DNA from: Niastella soli
GTDB taxonomy: Bacteria; Bacteroidota; Bacteroidia; Chitinophagales; Chitinophagaceae
Assembly: GCF_017742245.1 (NCBI RefSeq)
Contig: NZ_JAGHKO010000005.1
Span: 620,001 to 684,000, forward strand
DNA: 64,000 nucleotides
Reading direction: 5' to 3'
Part shown: positions 1 to 11,015 of the stretch, one piece after another
Layout of the letters: every line of letters starts with the position of its first letter
Position numbering within the stretch: position 1 is the first letter of the stretch
Notes under the pieces: model-generated
What the model was told of the DNA's origin: nothing
What the model saw: only the letters and a program-made list of their open reading frames with translations
The model's database searches: none
Position numbers and translations under genes: made by a program

Positions 1-3000
1 TATGGAAATACTAACCTCACTATAACCGGGAATGATCTTTCCAGCCCGTCCCGGACATCAGTTACCAGTACCTACGGAATATTTGCTACAACCACCATCA
101 ATACGCTGATAGAAAAGAACCGGGTGCACAATTTATTCGATGGTGCCACGGGTACCGGTTCTACCGCCTATTGTATTTATTTAGCCGGCTCCGGCACCTC
201 CCCCACACAACCAAACCGGGCTGAGAATAACCTGGTGTACAATATCAACAATGGCACCGGTACTATCTATGGCATTTATTCACCCGGTTATAACAACTGG
301 AATATTTATCATAATACCGTTGTGCTGGATGATGCAGCTGCCACGGCAGGTACAGCTTATGGCTGTTATGTATACGGGGTCAGTGTATTCGTAAAAAACA
401 ATTTGATCTATATCACCCGCGGTGGCACGGGCACCAAGTATTGTATGTACTTCTCCACCGCCGGGGTAACCTCTGCTGCTAACAATGACCTGTACCTGAA
501 TGCCCCGGGAGGGACCAATAATTATGGCTACTACAATGTAGCCTGGGCAACCATGGCCGGCTGGCAGGGAACAGGTTTTGATCTCAGTAGTGTATCGCTC
601 GATCCGCAGTTTGTAAATGCCGGTGCTGGTAATTACCGGCCCGCAAATGTGTTTCTCGATAATATGGGTGCTGCGGTAGGAGTGACCAGTGATATGCTGA
701 GTGCAGCGCGTAGCAGCAGCACACCTGATATTGGTGCTTTTGAATTTACATCGGCTGCCTGTACAACGCCGCCGGTACCTGGTGCTGTGATCAGTACCGC
801 CAATCCGATCTGTGCCGGCGTGAATTTCTCCTTAAGCCTAACCGGTGGTACCGCCGGGGCCGGACAAACCTATCAGTGGCAGTCATCACCCGATAATGTC
901 ACCTGGACAAACATACCAGGGGCCGTAAGTGCCACATACAGCACAATGCAAACCGCCAGTACCTGGTATCGTGTATCGGTTACGTGCGGTACGTTAACGG
1001 TAATCTCGAATCCATTGCAGGTGAATACGGCTGCTGTTTCTTATGCTACGCTGCCATTCACTGAAAGTTTTGAAGCAGCCTGGATAAATGGTTGCGACAC
1101 ACGCGATATTCCCAATAACTTCTGGCGAAGCAAACCGGGCACAGGCAATAACTCCTGGCGCCGGTATGATGATGGTGCAGCAGGCGCGTGGACCTCGCCT
1201 GCCAGTGGCGCCTATACGCCGGCAGCTTCCCATGGTAGCTTTTCGGCACGCTTCCACAGTTTCTTTGCTACCAGCGGTTCCATGGGCGCGCTTGATTTTT
1301 ATGTAAACTGTAATACCGGGGTCCCTACCAAACGGTTACGGTTCGATTATATAAATACCTCTGGTGGCGATACCCTGGAAGTTTTACTGAGCACCGATGG
1401 GGGAGCCACCTTTACTCATTTGGGCGGCTATGCACTGAATACCAGTTGGAATAGGAAAGAACTCAACTTTACTTCCAATTCGGCTACAACGGTGATCCGC
1501 TTCCGTGCTACCAGTGATTTTGGTGCTACGGATATCGGCATAGATAACCTGTCGATGTACAACCTGGAAAATTGCGCGGGAACACCCGTGCCAGGTACAA
1601 CTGTATCCAGCAATACGATGGTATGCCCGGGTTCGCCATTTACGCTTAGTGTAAACGGACTGCCATTACAAAATGGCCTGACCTACCAGTGGCAGTCATC
1701 ACCTGATAATGTGGCGTGGACGAACATTTCCAACGCTACCGGTGAAACGCTTACTACTTCCGAAATCGCAGCCACCTGGTACCGGATATTTATTACCTGC
1801 ACCAATGGTGGTCAAACGGCTTCTTCTGTTCCGGTGTTTGTGCCTATGCGGGCGCCGTTGTATACGGGCTTGCCATATTCCGAAAGTTTTGAAAATACCT
1901 GGACTAATGGTTGCGATACCCGTGATGTGCCGAATGATTTCTGGAGCAACGACCCGGCAACCGGTAATCCATCGTGGCGCAGATCTGATGATGGCGCTGC
2001 AGCCGGCTGGACCTCTACTAATGGAGCCTATACACCGGCAGCGGCGCAGGGTGTTTATTCAGCCCGCTTCCACACCTATAATTCCTCTAGTGGATCGAAG
2101 GGTAATTTCGATCTGCATATCAATGCGAGCACGGGTGCGCCCAATAAGCGATTAACTTTTAGTTATATCAATACCAGTGGCAGCGACAGCCTGGTGATTT
2201 TGTTGTCAACCAATGGGGGCGCCAGCTTTACCCGTCTGGATAGTATTGGCTCCCGCAGTGCATGGTCGCAAAAACTGATCTTCTTTAACACTACTTCAGC
2301 AACTACTGTCATCCGTTTTCAGGCTACTTCCGATTTCGGGGTTACCGATATTGGAGTGGATGATATACTGGTGGCCGATTGGCCCGATTGTTCGGGGACG
2401 CCTAATACCGGTACTGCCACTTCTTCCACCACTACCGTTTGTGTGGAACCATTTACGTTGAATGTAACGGGCATCAGTACAGGTAATGGGATAACTTATC
2501 AGTGGCAGCAGTCGACAGACAGCCTGGTCTGGACTGATATCACTGGCGCTACTGCTATTTCACTGACCAAATCACAGGTGGGCACACACTGGTATCGCCT
2601 GGTAACTACTTGTACATTTAGTAGCACAGCTGCCAACTCACTTCCGGTGAAAGTGATCTCGCCTACACCGGTTCATGGCCTCTTTACTATCAATAATACA
2701 CTACCAACAAACAATATCAACAACTTTAATAATTTCAACGACGCCTATAATTTTATCAAATGTGGTATCGACGGGCCGGTAACGTTTAATGTAGAAACCG
2801 GTACAGGTACCTACAATGAACAGTTAAGCATGACGGCCATACCGGGCGCTTCGCCTGTTAATACCGTGACCTTTAAAGGCGTTGGCAATGGTGTAATTGG
2901 TTTTGCTTCCACCAATACCAACGAACGGGCGGTAATAAAACTGAAAGGTACCCGGTACATCATCCTGGACAGCCTGATCATAAATGCCAGTCTGGGTACT

Positions 3001-6000
3001 TATGGATACGGCGTACAACTGATGAGCAATACCGATTCGAATATTGTGCGGAACTGTACCATCAACCTGTCGACCACTTCAACTACCCAGAACTTTGCCG
3101 GTATTGTGGTAAATGGTGCCGATGCAGGCCCTGTTGCAACCGGTAATGTCTTAAGCGACTTTAACGAATTTACCGGTAATACCATTACCGGCGGCTATTA
3201 TGGCATAACGCTGGTGGCCAGCTTTAACAACGGCGCAAATGGTAATAACAGGATCACGAAGAATATTATAAAAGATTTTTACTCCTATGGTATTTATGTG
3301 GCCGGTAGCTATGCCACCCTTATTGAAAAGAACAGCATCAGCCGGCCAACACGTACCGGGGTTACCGATTTCTATGGCATTTATTTTACAACAGAAAAGA
3401 ATGCAGGTTGTGCCATAAGCAAGAACCGCATCTTTAATCCATTTGGCGGTGCACCCAATAGTACTGCCGCTTTCTATGGAATCAATTGTAATAATTCCAG
3501 TGGTTCAACCGGTGGAACGAATAATGAGAACATTGTAAGCAATAACCTGATCTATGAGATTAATGGCAATGGACTGGTGTATGCCATTTTCAATACGGCA
3601 TCAGGTAATACCTGGTATTTCCATAATACCATTTCACTGGACAATATCACTTCAACCGCTACTGCAGCAACCAGAGGTTTTTATCAAACCGGAACTGCCG
3701 GTGGCATATTCTTCTATAATAATAATATTTCCATCACTCGCGGCGGCACCGGTATCAAGTATTGCATTTACCTGGCATCGAACCTGCCTGCCGGCGCTGA
3801 TAACAACAACTATTATCTCAATGCGGCAGCGGGTACTAATGCGGTAGGATTTTATACTGCAAGCCGGGCGCAGTTGAATAACTGGCGTACTGCTACAAGC
3901 CTGGATGCAAATTCACTATCTATAACACCGGCTTTTGTTGATCCGGCTAATGGCGACTTTACGCCTGGTAATGCCGGTATCGATAATAAAGGAACCGGTA
4001 TTAATGTTACAGACGATATAAAGGACCAATCCCGTAGTACTACTACACCCGATATTGGTGCGTATGAATTCACACCATCTCCTTGTACCATTCCATTGGT
4101 AAATGGAAAAGTAGATCTGTCGCCGGATACTATTTGCCAGTATAACCCTGTGTACCTCCATGTGAATATAGGTGCATTCGGCTCCGGCCAAACCTTCCAG
4201 TGGCAACAGGCTAAAACAATATCGGGGCCATGGGTCAATGTAGGGCTGCCGATGCTTACCCCAGATACCACAATTATTGCCGATACGACCAGCTTTTACC
4301 GCGTACAAATTTCCTGTGGTGTCAATACCGTATATACCGACACGGCGAAGTTGGTGGTGAACCCGGTATTGCCCAATGGTACGTATACCATTAATAAAAA
4401 CGGACAAAGCACTTACATTCCAGGTAAACCCGGTGGTAACTTCCTGAGTTTTGCCGATGCAAAAGCAGCCATGGGTTGTGGTATTGGCGGTGCTATTGTA
4501 TTTAATGTAGAACTGAATTCAGGGCCTTATAATGAACAATTGGTGCTGGATAGTATTCCCGGTACATCAGCCGTGAACACCATCACCTTTAATGGAAATG
4601 GCAATACCCTCAGCTTTAATGCAACCAGCAACAATCAACGTGCGGTGATAAAACTGAATGGCGCCGACCATATTATATTCGACAGCCTGGTAATAGAAGC
4701 CGGCGGGGGCACTTATGGGTATGGGGTGCAATTGATCAACAATGCCGACTCCAATACATTCCGTAAGTGTACCATTAATACGGCTCTTTCATCAACCAGT
4801 GCCAATTATGCCGGTATCGTTATCAACTCAAGTGATGCGGGTAGTATTACAACCGGTAATACGCTGTGCGATGCCAATACGTTCGACAGCAATACTGTTA
4901 CCGGTGGTTATTATGGTATAACCCTCGTAGGTAATACCGCAGCTGCAGGTTTTCTCAACAACAACACCTTTACCAATAACACTATACAGGATTTCTATAA
5001 CTATGGATTGTATATAGCCGGTACCAATTTTACTACGGTGGCTGGTAACACCTTTACCAGAGCCACCCGTACCAATACGGCTACCAGCGTGTATGGTATT
5101 TATGTAACTACCGCTGCCAGTAACCGGTTGAGTATTTCCAAAAACAGGTTCACCCACTTCTTTGGCGGGATCAGCGCCAATACGGCAACCTTCTACGGCG
5201 TATACCATAATAGTGTCTCGGCTACGCCGGAAGATACGGTGAGCAATAACCTGTTCTATGACCTCGATGGCAACGGGCCTGTTTATGCATTGTACAATAC
5301 CGGATCATCGAACATCCGATACTATCACAATACTATTGCCATTGACAATACGATCAGTACGGCAACGGGCGTAAGCGTAGGGTTCTATCATACCACTACT
5401 GCAACCGGCATTCAGTTCGTGGATAATATTGTTACCATCACCAGGGGTGGCACCGGCGCCAAACACGCCATATATCTCAATTCCACCACCAGTGAAGTAT
5501 TGTCTAACAACAACGATCTGTATGTAAATGCTACGAATGCACATGTAGGTTTTTACACCGCCAATCGTACTACACTGGCCGATTGGCAAACCGCCACCAC
5601 CAAGGATGCCAGTTCGTATAGTCTGAATCCGCTGTATACCGATATTAATACCGGTAATTATATGCCGCTGCTGGCCGCCCTCGATAATAAGGGTACACCG
5701 GTTGGCATCACAACGGATATTTTGAATGTGGTGCGTTCAACCACTACACCGGACCTGGGCGCGTATGAGTTTGCTCCATTGCCATGTGCCAACCCGCCAG
5801 TGGCAGGTACCGCCATTGCCACGCCTTCATCAGGCTTGTGTCTGGAAATGCCAATAGCCCTGAACGTAACCGGTCATTCACCGCTGGGGGCCATTACCTT
5901 CCAATGGCAATCGTCACCCGACGGGCAAAACAACTGGACCAACATCAGTCCGGTCCAATACTTCCCGCAATTCAACACCAAGGCAGGTTTGAGCACCTGG

Positions 6001-9000
6001 TATCGTGCCGCTGTAACCTGTACCGGAAACACCGTGTATACAACGCCGATACAGATAACCCTGAATAATATTCTGCTGACGGGCCGGTATACCATCGATC
6101 CTGCAGGGGGAACGGCCTTACCCAACTTCACTTCCTTCCAAAGTGCGGTGGATGCCTTGTTGTGTGGGATCAGCGGACCAATTGTATTCGATGTAAAGGC
6201 CGGTACCTATAACGAACAGATAAGAATTCCTTATATACCCAATACCTCATCGGTGAATACAGTAACCTTTGAGAGTGAGTCTGGCGTGGCCAGCTCCGTG
6301 AACCTGACTTTTGATGCTACCACCGCTGCTAATTATACCTTGAAGCTGGACAGTACCCGTTATTTCATCTTTAAGGACCTGACCATCAGCGGCACCAATA
6401 CCTCGTTTGGCCGCGTGGTAGAACTGGCCAATACCGCTTCGTTCGACAGCATTGTAAACTGTATCATTACTGCGCCGGTCACTACGGTGGCTACCAACGC
6501 TATTGCGGGTATTTATGCCAGCCAGTTAAAAGGTACCAATAATGTGATCAAAGGCAACACCGTCAATAATGGCGCTTCAGGGATCTACTTTACAGGTACA
6601 GGCACTGGCGCCAACTTAACGCCCGATCATGTGATCGATAGCAATACCGTGAACAACGCCTGGCAGAATGGGATCTATACCGCTAATATCAAAAGACTTC
6701 AGCTCAATAAAAATACGGTGACTGTAAATGGCCCGGTTAGTGCAACGGCCTATGGCATTTTTGCAACAGATTGCGATTCGTCGTACAATATAACCGGTAA
6801 CCATGTTAACATAAGTAATACTGCTACCATAGTATATGGCGTGGCATTGTTGAATAGCGACAGTTCACTCACTGCTCGTGGCAAACTGGCCAATAATATA
6901 GTGACGGCAGTTAATAATAACACCGGTACGTTGTATGGGATCTATCTGAGCACATCGCCAGGTGTTCTGGTCAGGAACAACGTAGTAGCGCTACAAACAA
7001 CCGGTGCGGCTTCGTATGGGATGTACCATAACAATTTCAGTGTGGCTGATTATTTCAATAACAGCATTAACAGTACATCGGCTACTACCACCAACAACCA
7101 CGCCATGTACCTGCTGAATACAACGGCGAATGCGGTTCAATTACGTAATAATATTTTCTCAGCAAAAGGTGGTGGCGTAGCCCTGTATGTGAACAACAGC
7201 AGTCAATCCCTTACCAGTGATTACAATATGCTGTATACCACCGGGCCCACCCTTGTACAAAGAGCAACCCCGGCAGGTTTATTTGCTACCCTGGCCGATT
7301 GGAAGAATGCATCTTACTGGGATAAATATTCCCTTGTATATACACCGGCCTTTGTAAGTGATAACGACCTGCATCCCGACCTTACTAGCCCTGATGTGTG
7401 GGCCATGCATGGCCGTGGGGTGCAAATAGCCGGCAACGATCGCGATATAAACGATTCTATCCGTCCGGTAACACTTACGCAAGGCGTTCCTGATCTGGGT
7501 GCCTGGGAGTTCTTCCCAATAGCGCAGCCAACCCTGTTGACTGCAACACCCGCAACACCGGTGGCCAACCAGTTACAGACATTTATGTATGGTACAGATA
7601 CGGTGATGAAGATCACCTGGGGGCCAACTGCGCCAACGACGCTGGAAGCCCGTCGATTCTCGGGTGTAGTGCCGGCAGGGCTGGTGTCACGTCCTGATTC
7701 CATGTTCTTCTATACAAAAGTGGAGATCCCCGGTGGTGGTAATTATGATTACAATATGGAGTTGTTCTACCTCGATCCATGGCAGGGGTCCATCCCTGAT
7801 CAAAACCAATTGGGGCTTGGAAAAACAACCGTGTCCAATGCCTGGGTGGTTGGCTTTAGCAGTCGTGTTGATGTGTTGAAGAAAAAGATCACGCAAACTT
7901 CAGTGAATTATATCGATCGCTTTACCGGATTGATCAATCCTTATGCACCACCGGTGCTGCCTGAAAAAGACAGTTCGAACCGTGGTAAACATTTCTGGGT
8001 GGGTTACCAACGGAGTTGGGATTTTAATCCCGGTTCCAATACACAGGAAATGGTATTGTATATGAGCACCACCGATCAACCGGCCAATGTACAGGTACGC
8101 ATCAATGGTACCAGCTGGGTACGGAATTATGTGATACCGCCATACACAACCAAAGCCTCTGACTTTTTACCGAAAACCGGTTTGGATGATGCCCGGCTGA
8201 TGGATGAAGGTTTATACCACCGCGGCATCAGTATCGTGAGCGATGTGCCCATTACCGCCTACGCACATATTTTTGCCAGTACCAACTCGGGCGCTACCAT
8301 GTTGTTCCCGGTTGGGGTATGGGGATATGAATATTACTCGCTGAACAACCGGCAGAATTACAGCAACACCGGCGCCTATACAACAATAATGGTGGTGGCC
8401 GATAAGGATAATACCATAGTAGAGATCACCCCATCTGTTCCCACACTGGGTGGCAAACCAGCCAATGTTCCCTTCAGAATAACCTTAAATGCTGGTGATG
8501 TATACCAGGTGCTGGGTGCTATGATCAGCGGCAGTGAGGGCTATGACCTTACCGGTTCTATAATAAAATCTATTCCAAATGCCAACAACGAATGTCATCC
8601 CATTGGCGTGTTCACCGGAAGTTCACGTACTTCTTTAGGTTGTAGCGCCAGTATAGGCTCATCGGGCGACCTGTTCCTGCAACAGACCTTCCCGTACTCA
8701 GCCTGGGGTAAAAGATACCTGACTGCACCCACCTCAACCAGTGGCAGCATCAGCACCCTGATGACAAATATTTACCGCATCCTGGTAAAAGATCCTACAA
8801 CTGTAGTGAAACGAAACAATATTCAATTTGCCTTTAACACTTTGATCGATAACCGCTATTATCAATATGAAAGTACTACAGCAGATATTATTACAGCAGA
8901 TAAACCGGTTACCATGGTACAGTATATGTCGTCCTCAGGCAGCTGTCCAAATACCAGTGGTGATGGTGATCCGGAAAGTAATATCCTGAGCCCGGCGGAA

Positions 9001-10698
9001 CAGGCTATCAATGGTTTCTCCGGCTTCTATCGCAATAACCGCGACGCTATTGATATCAACTATTTAACGCTCATTATTCCCGATGCGGGTATGGCGTCGC
9101 TGAAAATTGATGGAGTAGGCTGGGCTGCCATCCCTGCTGCTGATAAATACAGTTATGCACATTCGCAGCCTGGTTATACGGTGTGTGTCAAAAAATGGCC
9201 GGCCGGGGCAGGTCAAAGCTCTATAGAAAGCGATTCAAATTACCTGGGGCTTGTATATGGATTGGGTAGCGTGGAAAGCTATGGTTACAATGTGGGCACT
9301 ATGGTGAAAACATTACAGGGATTGGGCACCATCTCCAATACGTTGAACAATGGCGCTAAAGCAGACTATACCTGTTCAGGCACACCATTCCGGTTCACTG
9401 GTTACCTGCCATTCATCCCCAATGCGCTTACCTGGAAGCTAAGCCGTGTACCTGGCTTAACTCCGAATGCCGATGTGACCGTAAATGCACCGGTGCCAAG
9501 CGACAGCGTATTGTTAAATGGAAAGATGAACTATCTATTCCCGCTGAACCAGGATTATACTTTTACCAACCCAGGTGTATACTCCGTAGAAATTATCTAC
9601 GATCACCCTGATATTGAAAGCTGTGACCACACAGGCCGCGACCTGATCTATGTGCAGGTGGTGCCAGCGCCCAAAGCTGACTTTGCCATTAACTTCTCTG
9701 GTTGTGTGAAAGATGTAGCTGAGTTTACAGGAGAGAACAATGCGCAAAATGGTATTGCAGTGAACCAGTGGAAATGGGCCTTCCATGATGGTACGCGCGC
9801 AAACGGACAAAAAGTTACTTACACCTATAAAACGCCAGGCACTTATACCGAAGAACTGCAATCGATCACTGCCGATGGCTGTATTGGCGATACTACCAAA
9901 CAAATAGTGGTGAAACCGATACCAGTATTGACAGTTAAGCCGGTTACTGTATGTACCGGCGGCGATACCACGCTTTCAGTGGAAAATCCCAATGCGGGCG
10001 CTACCTACACCTGGTATACCTCAGAAACAGGTGGAACAGTGGCAGGAACAGGTACTTCCTTAAAAATTAGCCATGTAACAACCGAGACCGATTATTATGT
10101 ACAGGAAACCTCCACAACAGGTTGTAGTTCGGAAAGAACAAAAGTGTCAGTGACCGTACAAAGCTCCATTCCGGCACCAGAGGTCAAAGTTGATTCAATA
10201 GGGGCTAACCTGGTTCGCTTTACGTGGATTGCAGTACCAGGCGCTACCGGTTACCAGGTGTCGCTGGATGGTGGCAACAACTGGTCTACACCTTCTTCAG
10301 GTTCAACCGGATTGAGCCACACCGTAGCAGGTTTACAACCACTGCAAACAGTGACCATCATTGTAAAAGCGATGAGTGCCTGCGTGGAAGCGAAGTCTGT
10401 TCCCGTATCACAACAGGTATTGCCCGATGGCGTGTTCATCCCCAACAGCTTTACGCCCAATGGCGATGGATTGAATGATATGCTGAAAGTGTATGGATAT
10501 AAGATCAGGGAATTGAAACTGGTCGTGTTCAATCAGTGGGGTGAGAAGTTGTTTGAATCAAGCGATCAAAGCCGTGGCTGGGATGGTACGTACAAAGGCA
10601 AGGTGCAGCCAACAGGGGTATACATGTACGTGTGTCGCCTGGTGTTGACCGACGGAACGGTGGTGGATAAGAAAGGAGCGATCAACTTAATTAGATAA
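1..10698 (+). CDS. Giant T9SS type B surface protein with beta-helix, Ig-like, IgGFc-binding-like and PKD modules (5' end outside window)
   Basis: The reading frame is open from base 1, so the true start and signal peptide lie upstream; the GTG at 124 is only an internal codon. At least 3565 residues are encoded. Order by base: beta-helix end (1-750); Ig-like modules with a YQWQSSPDN motif near 860, 1680 and 2500; two copies of a jelly-roll-like module starting SFE..W.NGCDTRD (about 1060-1560 and 1880-2390); three large parallel beta-helix units (about 2680-4080, 4370-5780, 6090-7500), each with a TYNEQ motif and ending in DIGAYEF-like residues; an IgGFc-binding-like domain (about 7960-9330); PKD (9660-9920); Ig-like and FN3-like modules; and a CHU_C/gliding-motility C-terminus (10430-10698, FIPNSFTPNGDGLND). 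That terminus is known to direct type IX export and surface anchoring. A role as adhesin or polysaccharide binder is inferred; no catalytic motif was recognised. Confidence 0.85.
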   Translation, partial: YGNTNLTITGNDLSSPSRTSVTSTYGIFATTTINTLIEKNRVHNLFDGATGTGSTAYCIYLAGSGTSPTQPNRAENNLVYNINNGTGTIYGIYSPGYNNWNIYHNTVVLDDAAATAGTAYGCYVYGVSVFVKNNLIYITRGGTGTKYCMYFSTAGVTSAANNDLYLNAPGGTNNYGYYNVAWATMAGWQGTGFDLSSVSLDPQFVNAGAGNYRPANVFLDNMGAAVGVTSDMLSAARSSSTPDIGAFEFTSAACTTPPVPGAVISTANPICAGVNFSLSLTGGTAGAGQTYQWQSSPDNVTWTNIPGAVSATYSTMQTASTWYRVSVTCGTLTVISNPLQVNTAAVSYATLPFTESFEAAWINGCDTRDIPNNFWRSKPGTGNNSWRRYDDGAAGAWTSPASGAYTPAASHGSFSARFHSFFATSGSMGALDFYVNCNTGVPTKRLRFDYINTSGGDTLEVLLSTDGGATFTHLGGYALNTSWNRKELNFTSNSATTVIRFRATSDFGATDIGIDNLSMYNLENCAGTPVPGTTVSSNTMVCPGSPFTLSVNGLPLQNGLTYQWQSSPDNVAWTNISNATGETLTTSEIAATWYRIFITCTNGGQTASSVPVFVPMRAPLYTGLPYSESFENTWTNGCDTRDVPNDFWSNDPATGNPSWRRSDDGAAAGWTSTNGAYTPAAAQGVYSARFHTYNSSSGSKGNFDLHINASTGAPNKRLTFSYINTSGSDSLVILLSTNGGASFTRLDSIGSRSAWSQKLIFFNTTSATTVIRFQATSDFGVTDIGVDDILVADWPDCSGTPNTGTATSSTTTVCVEPFTLNVTGISTGNGITYQWQQSTDSLVWTDITGATAISLTKSQVGTHWYRLVTTCTFSSTAANSLPVKVISPTPVHGLFTINNTLPTNNINNFNNFNDAYNFIKCGIDGPVTFNVETGTGTYNEQLSMTAIPGASPVNTVTFKGVGNGVIGFASTNTNERAVIKLKGTRYIILDSLIINASLGTYGYGVQLMSNTDSNIVRNCTINLSTTSTTQNFAGIVVNGADAGPVATGNVLSDFNEFTGNTITGGYYGITLVASFNNGANGNNRITKNIIKDFYSYGIYVAGSYATLIEKNSISRPTRTGVTDFYGIYFTTEKNAGCAISKNRIFNPFGGAPNSTAAFYGINCNNSSGSTGGTNNENIVSNNLIYEINGNGLVYAIFNTASGNTWYFHNTISLDNITSTATAATRGFYQTGTAGGIFFYNNNISITRGGTGIKYCIYLASNLPAGADNNNYYLNAAAGTNAVGFYTASRAQLNNWRTATSLDANSLSITPAFVDPANGDFTPGNAGIDNKGTGINVTDDIKDQSRSTTTPDIGAYEFTPSPCTIPLVNGKVDLSPDTICQYNPVYLHVNIGAFGSGQTFQWQQAKTISGPWVNVGLPMLTPDTTIIADTTSFYRVQISCGVNTVYTDTAKLVVNPVLPNGTYTINKNGQSTYIPGKPGGNFLSFADAKAAMGCGIGGAIVFNVELNSGPYNEQLVLDSIPGTSAVNTITFNGNGNTLSFNATSNNQRAVIKLNGADHIIFDSLVIEAGGGTYGYGVQLINNADSNTFRKCTINTALSSTSANYAGIVINSSDAGSITTGNTLCDANTFDSNTVTGGYYGITLVGNTAAAGFLNNNTFTNNTIQDFYNYGLYIAGTNFTTVAGNTFTRATRTNTATSVYGIYVTTAASNRLSISKNRFTHFFGGISANTATFYGVYHNSVSATPEDTVSNNLFYDLDGNGPVYALYNTGSSNIRYYHNTIAIDNTISTATGVSVGFYHTTTATGIQFVDNIVTITRGGTGAKHAIYLNSTTSEVLSNNNDLYVNATNAHVGFYTANRTTLADWQTATTKDASSYSLNPLYTDINTGNYMPLLAALDNKGTPVGITTDILNVVRSTTTPDLGAYEFAPLPCANPPVAGTAIATPSSGLCLEMPIALNVTGHSPLGAITFQWQSSPDGQNNWTNISPVQYFPQFNTKAGLSTWYRAAVTCTGNTVYTTPIQITLNNILLTGRYTIDPAGGTALPNFTSFQSAVDALLCGISGPIVFDVKAGTYNEQIRIPYIPNTSSVNTVTFESESGVASSVNLTFDATTAANYTLKLDSTRYFIFKDLTISGTNTSFGRVVELANTASFDSIVNCIITAPVTTVATNAIAGIYASQLKGTNNVIKGNTVNNGASGIYFTGTGTGANLTPDHVIDSNTVNNAWQNGIYTANIKRLQLNKNTVTVNGPVSATAYGIFATDCDSSYNITGNHVNISNTATIVYGVALLNSDSSLTARGKLANNIVTAVNNNTGTLYGIYLSTSPGVLVRNNVVALQTTGAASYGMYHNNFSVADYFNNSINSTSATTTNNHAMYLLNTTANAVQLRNNIFSAKGGGVALYVNNSSQSLTSDYNMLYTTGPTLVQRATPAGLFATLADWKNASYWDKYSLVYTPAFVSDNDLHPDLTSPDVWAMHGRGVQIAGNDRDINDSIRPVTLTQGVPDLGAWEFFPIAQPTLLTATPATPVANQLQTFMYGTDTVMKITWGPTAPTTLEARRFSGVVPAGLVSRPDSMFFYTKVEIPGGGNYDYNMELFYLDPWQGSIPDQNQLGLGKTTVSNAWVVGFSSRVDVLKKKITQTSVNYIDRFTGLINPYAPPVLPEKDSSNRGKHFWVGYQRSWDFNPGSNTQEMVLYMSTTDQPANVQVRINGTSWVRNYVIPPYTTKASDFLPKTGLDDARLMDEGLYHRGISIVSDVPITAYAHIFASTNSGATMLFPVGVWGYEYYSLNNRQNYSNTGAYTTIMVVADKDNTIVEITPSVPTLGGKPANVPFRITLNAGDVYQVLGAMISGSEGYDLTGSIIKSIPNANNECHPIGVFTGSSRTSLGCSASIGSSGDLFLQQTFPYSAWGKRYLTAPTSTSGSISTLMTNIYRILVKDPTTVVKRNNIQFAFNTLIDNRYYQYESTTADIITADKPVTMVQYMSSSGSCPNTSGDGDPESNILSPAEQAINGFSGFYRNNRDAIDINYLTLIIPDAGMASLKIDGVGWAAIPAADKYSYAHSQPGYTVCVKKWPAGAGQSSIESDSNYLGLVYGLGSVESYGYNVGTMVKTLQGLGTISNTLNNGAKADYTCSGTPFRFTGYLPFIPNALTWKLSRVPGLTPNADVTVNAPVPSDSVLLNGKMNYLFPLNQDYTFTNPGVYSVEIIYDHPDIESCDHTGRDLIYVQVVPAPKADFAINFSGCVKDVAEFTGENNAQNGIAVNQWKWAFHDGTRANGQKVTYTYKTPGTYTEELQSITADGCIGDTTKQIVVKPIPVLTVKPVTVCTGGDTTLSVENPNAGATYTWYTSETGGTVAGTGTSLKISHVTTETDYYVQETSTTGCSSERTKVSVTVQSSIPAPEVKVDSIGANLVRFTWIAVPGATGYQVSLDGGNNWSTPSSGSTGLSHTVAGLQPLQTVTIIVKAMSACVEAKSVPVSQQVLPDGVFIPNSFTPNGDGLNDMLKVYGYKIRELKLVVFNQWGEKLFESSDQSRGWDGTYKGKVQPTGVYMYVCRLVLTDGTVVDKKGAINLIR

Positions 10699-10781
10699 AG
10701 GCAGACGGCAGACGGTAGACGGCAGACGGCAGACGGCAGACGGCAGACGGCAGACGGCAAACGGCAGACGGCAAACGGCAG
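10699..10781. repeat. Tandem heptamer array (GACGGCA)n
   Basis: Roughly eleven to twelve consecutive copies of a 7-bp unit GACGGCA begin directly after the stop codon of the giant gene. Variants GACGGTA and AACGGCA occur inside the array. A short stretch of the same heptamer, in reverse orientation (TGCCGTCTGCCGT), lies near 18824. The unit length is not a multiple of 3 and the run lies outside coding sequence, so copy number could vary without harming a protein. Confidence 0.9.
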
Positions 10782-10821
10782 GTTCGCCTCTTCCGCCTGG
10801 CGGCGGATTCGGCAGAGAGGA

Positions 10822-10972
10822 AGACCTGTAAGGTGCATCATTTGAGGCTGAATAAGTAGAGGGTTGCATTGCTCCTGACAGGTCTTCTCGAGAATTCTGA
10901 AATAGACCAGACCTGTCAGGTTCGCTTAAGCACGCTGTAAGTTCAAGACCCGATGGCGAACCTTACAGGTCT
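10822..10972. repeat. Interspersed inverted-repeat element, copy 1
   Basis: A 151-bp non-coding element bounded by AGACCTGTAAGGT on the left and its exact reverse complement ACCTTACAGGTCT on the right. Inside is a second inverted pair, CCTGACAGGTCT and AGACCTGTCAGG. Copies at 15305-15470 and 23675-23822 share the same arms and order. No reading frame is present. It could fold as nested stems if transcribed. It fills most of the gap between the two large surface-protein genes. Confidence 0.8.
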
Positions 10973-11015
10973 TCTCTGACAAACAAAGCAGCATTTAAGA
11001 AATTAAAGAAACTAT

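Noticed and set aside
10566-10869. Minus-strand frames with repeated CRLPSAV residues
   Set aside because: These are translations of the heptamer array, which is open in several frames because of its sequence.
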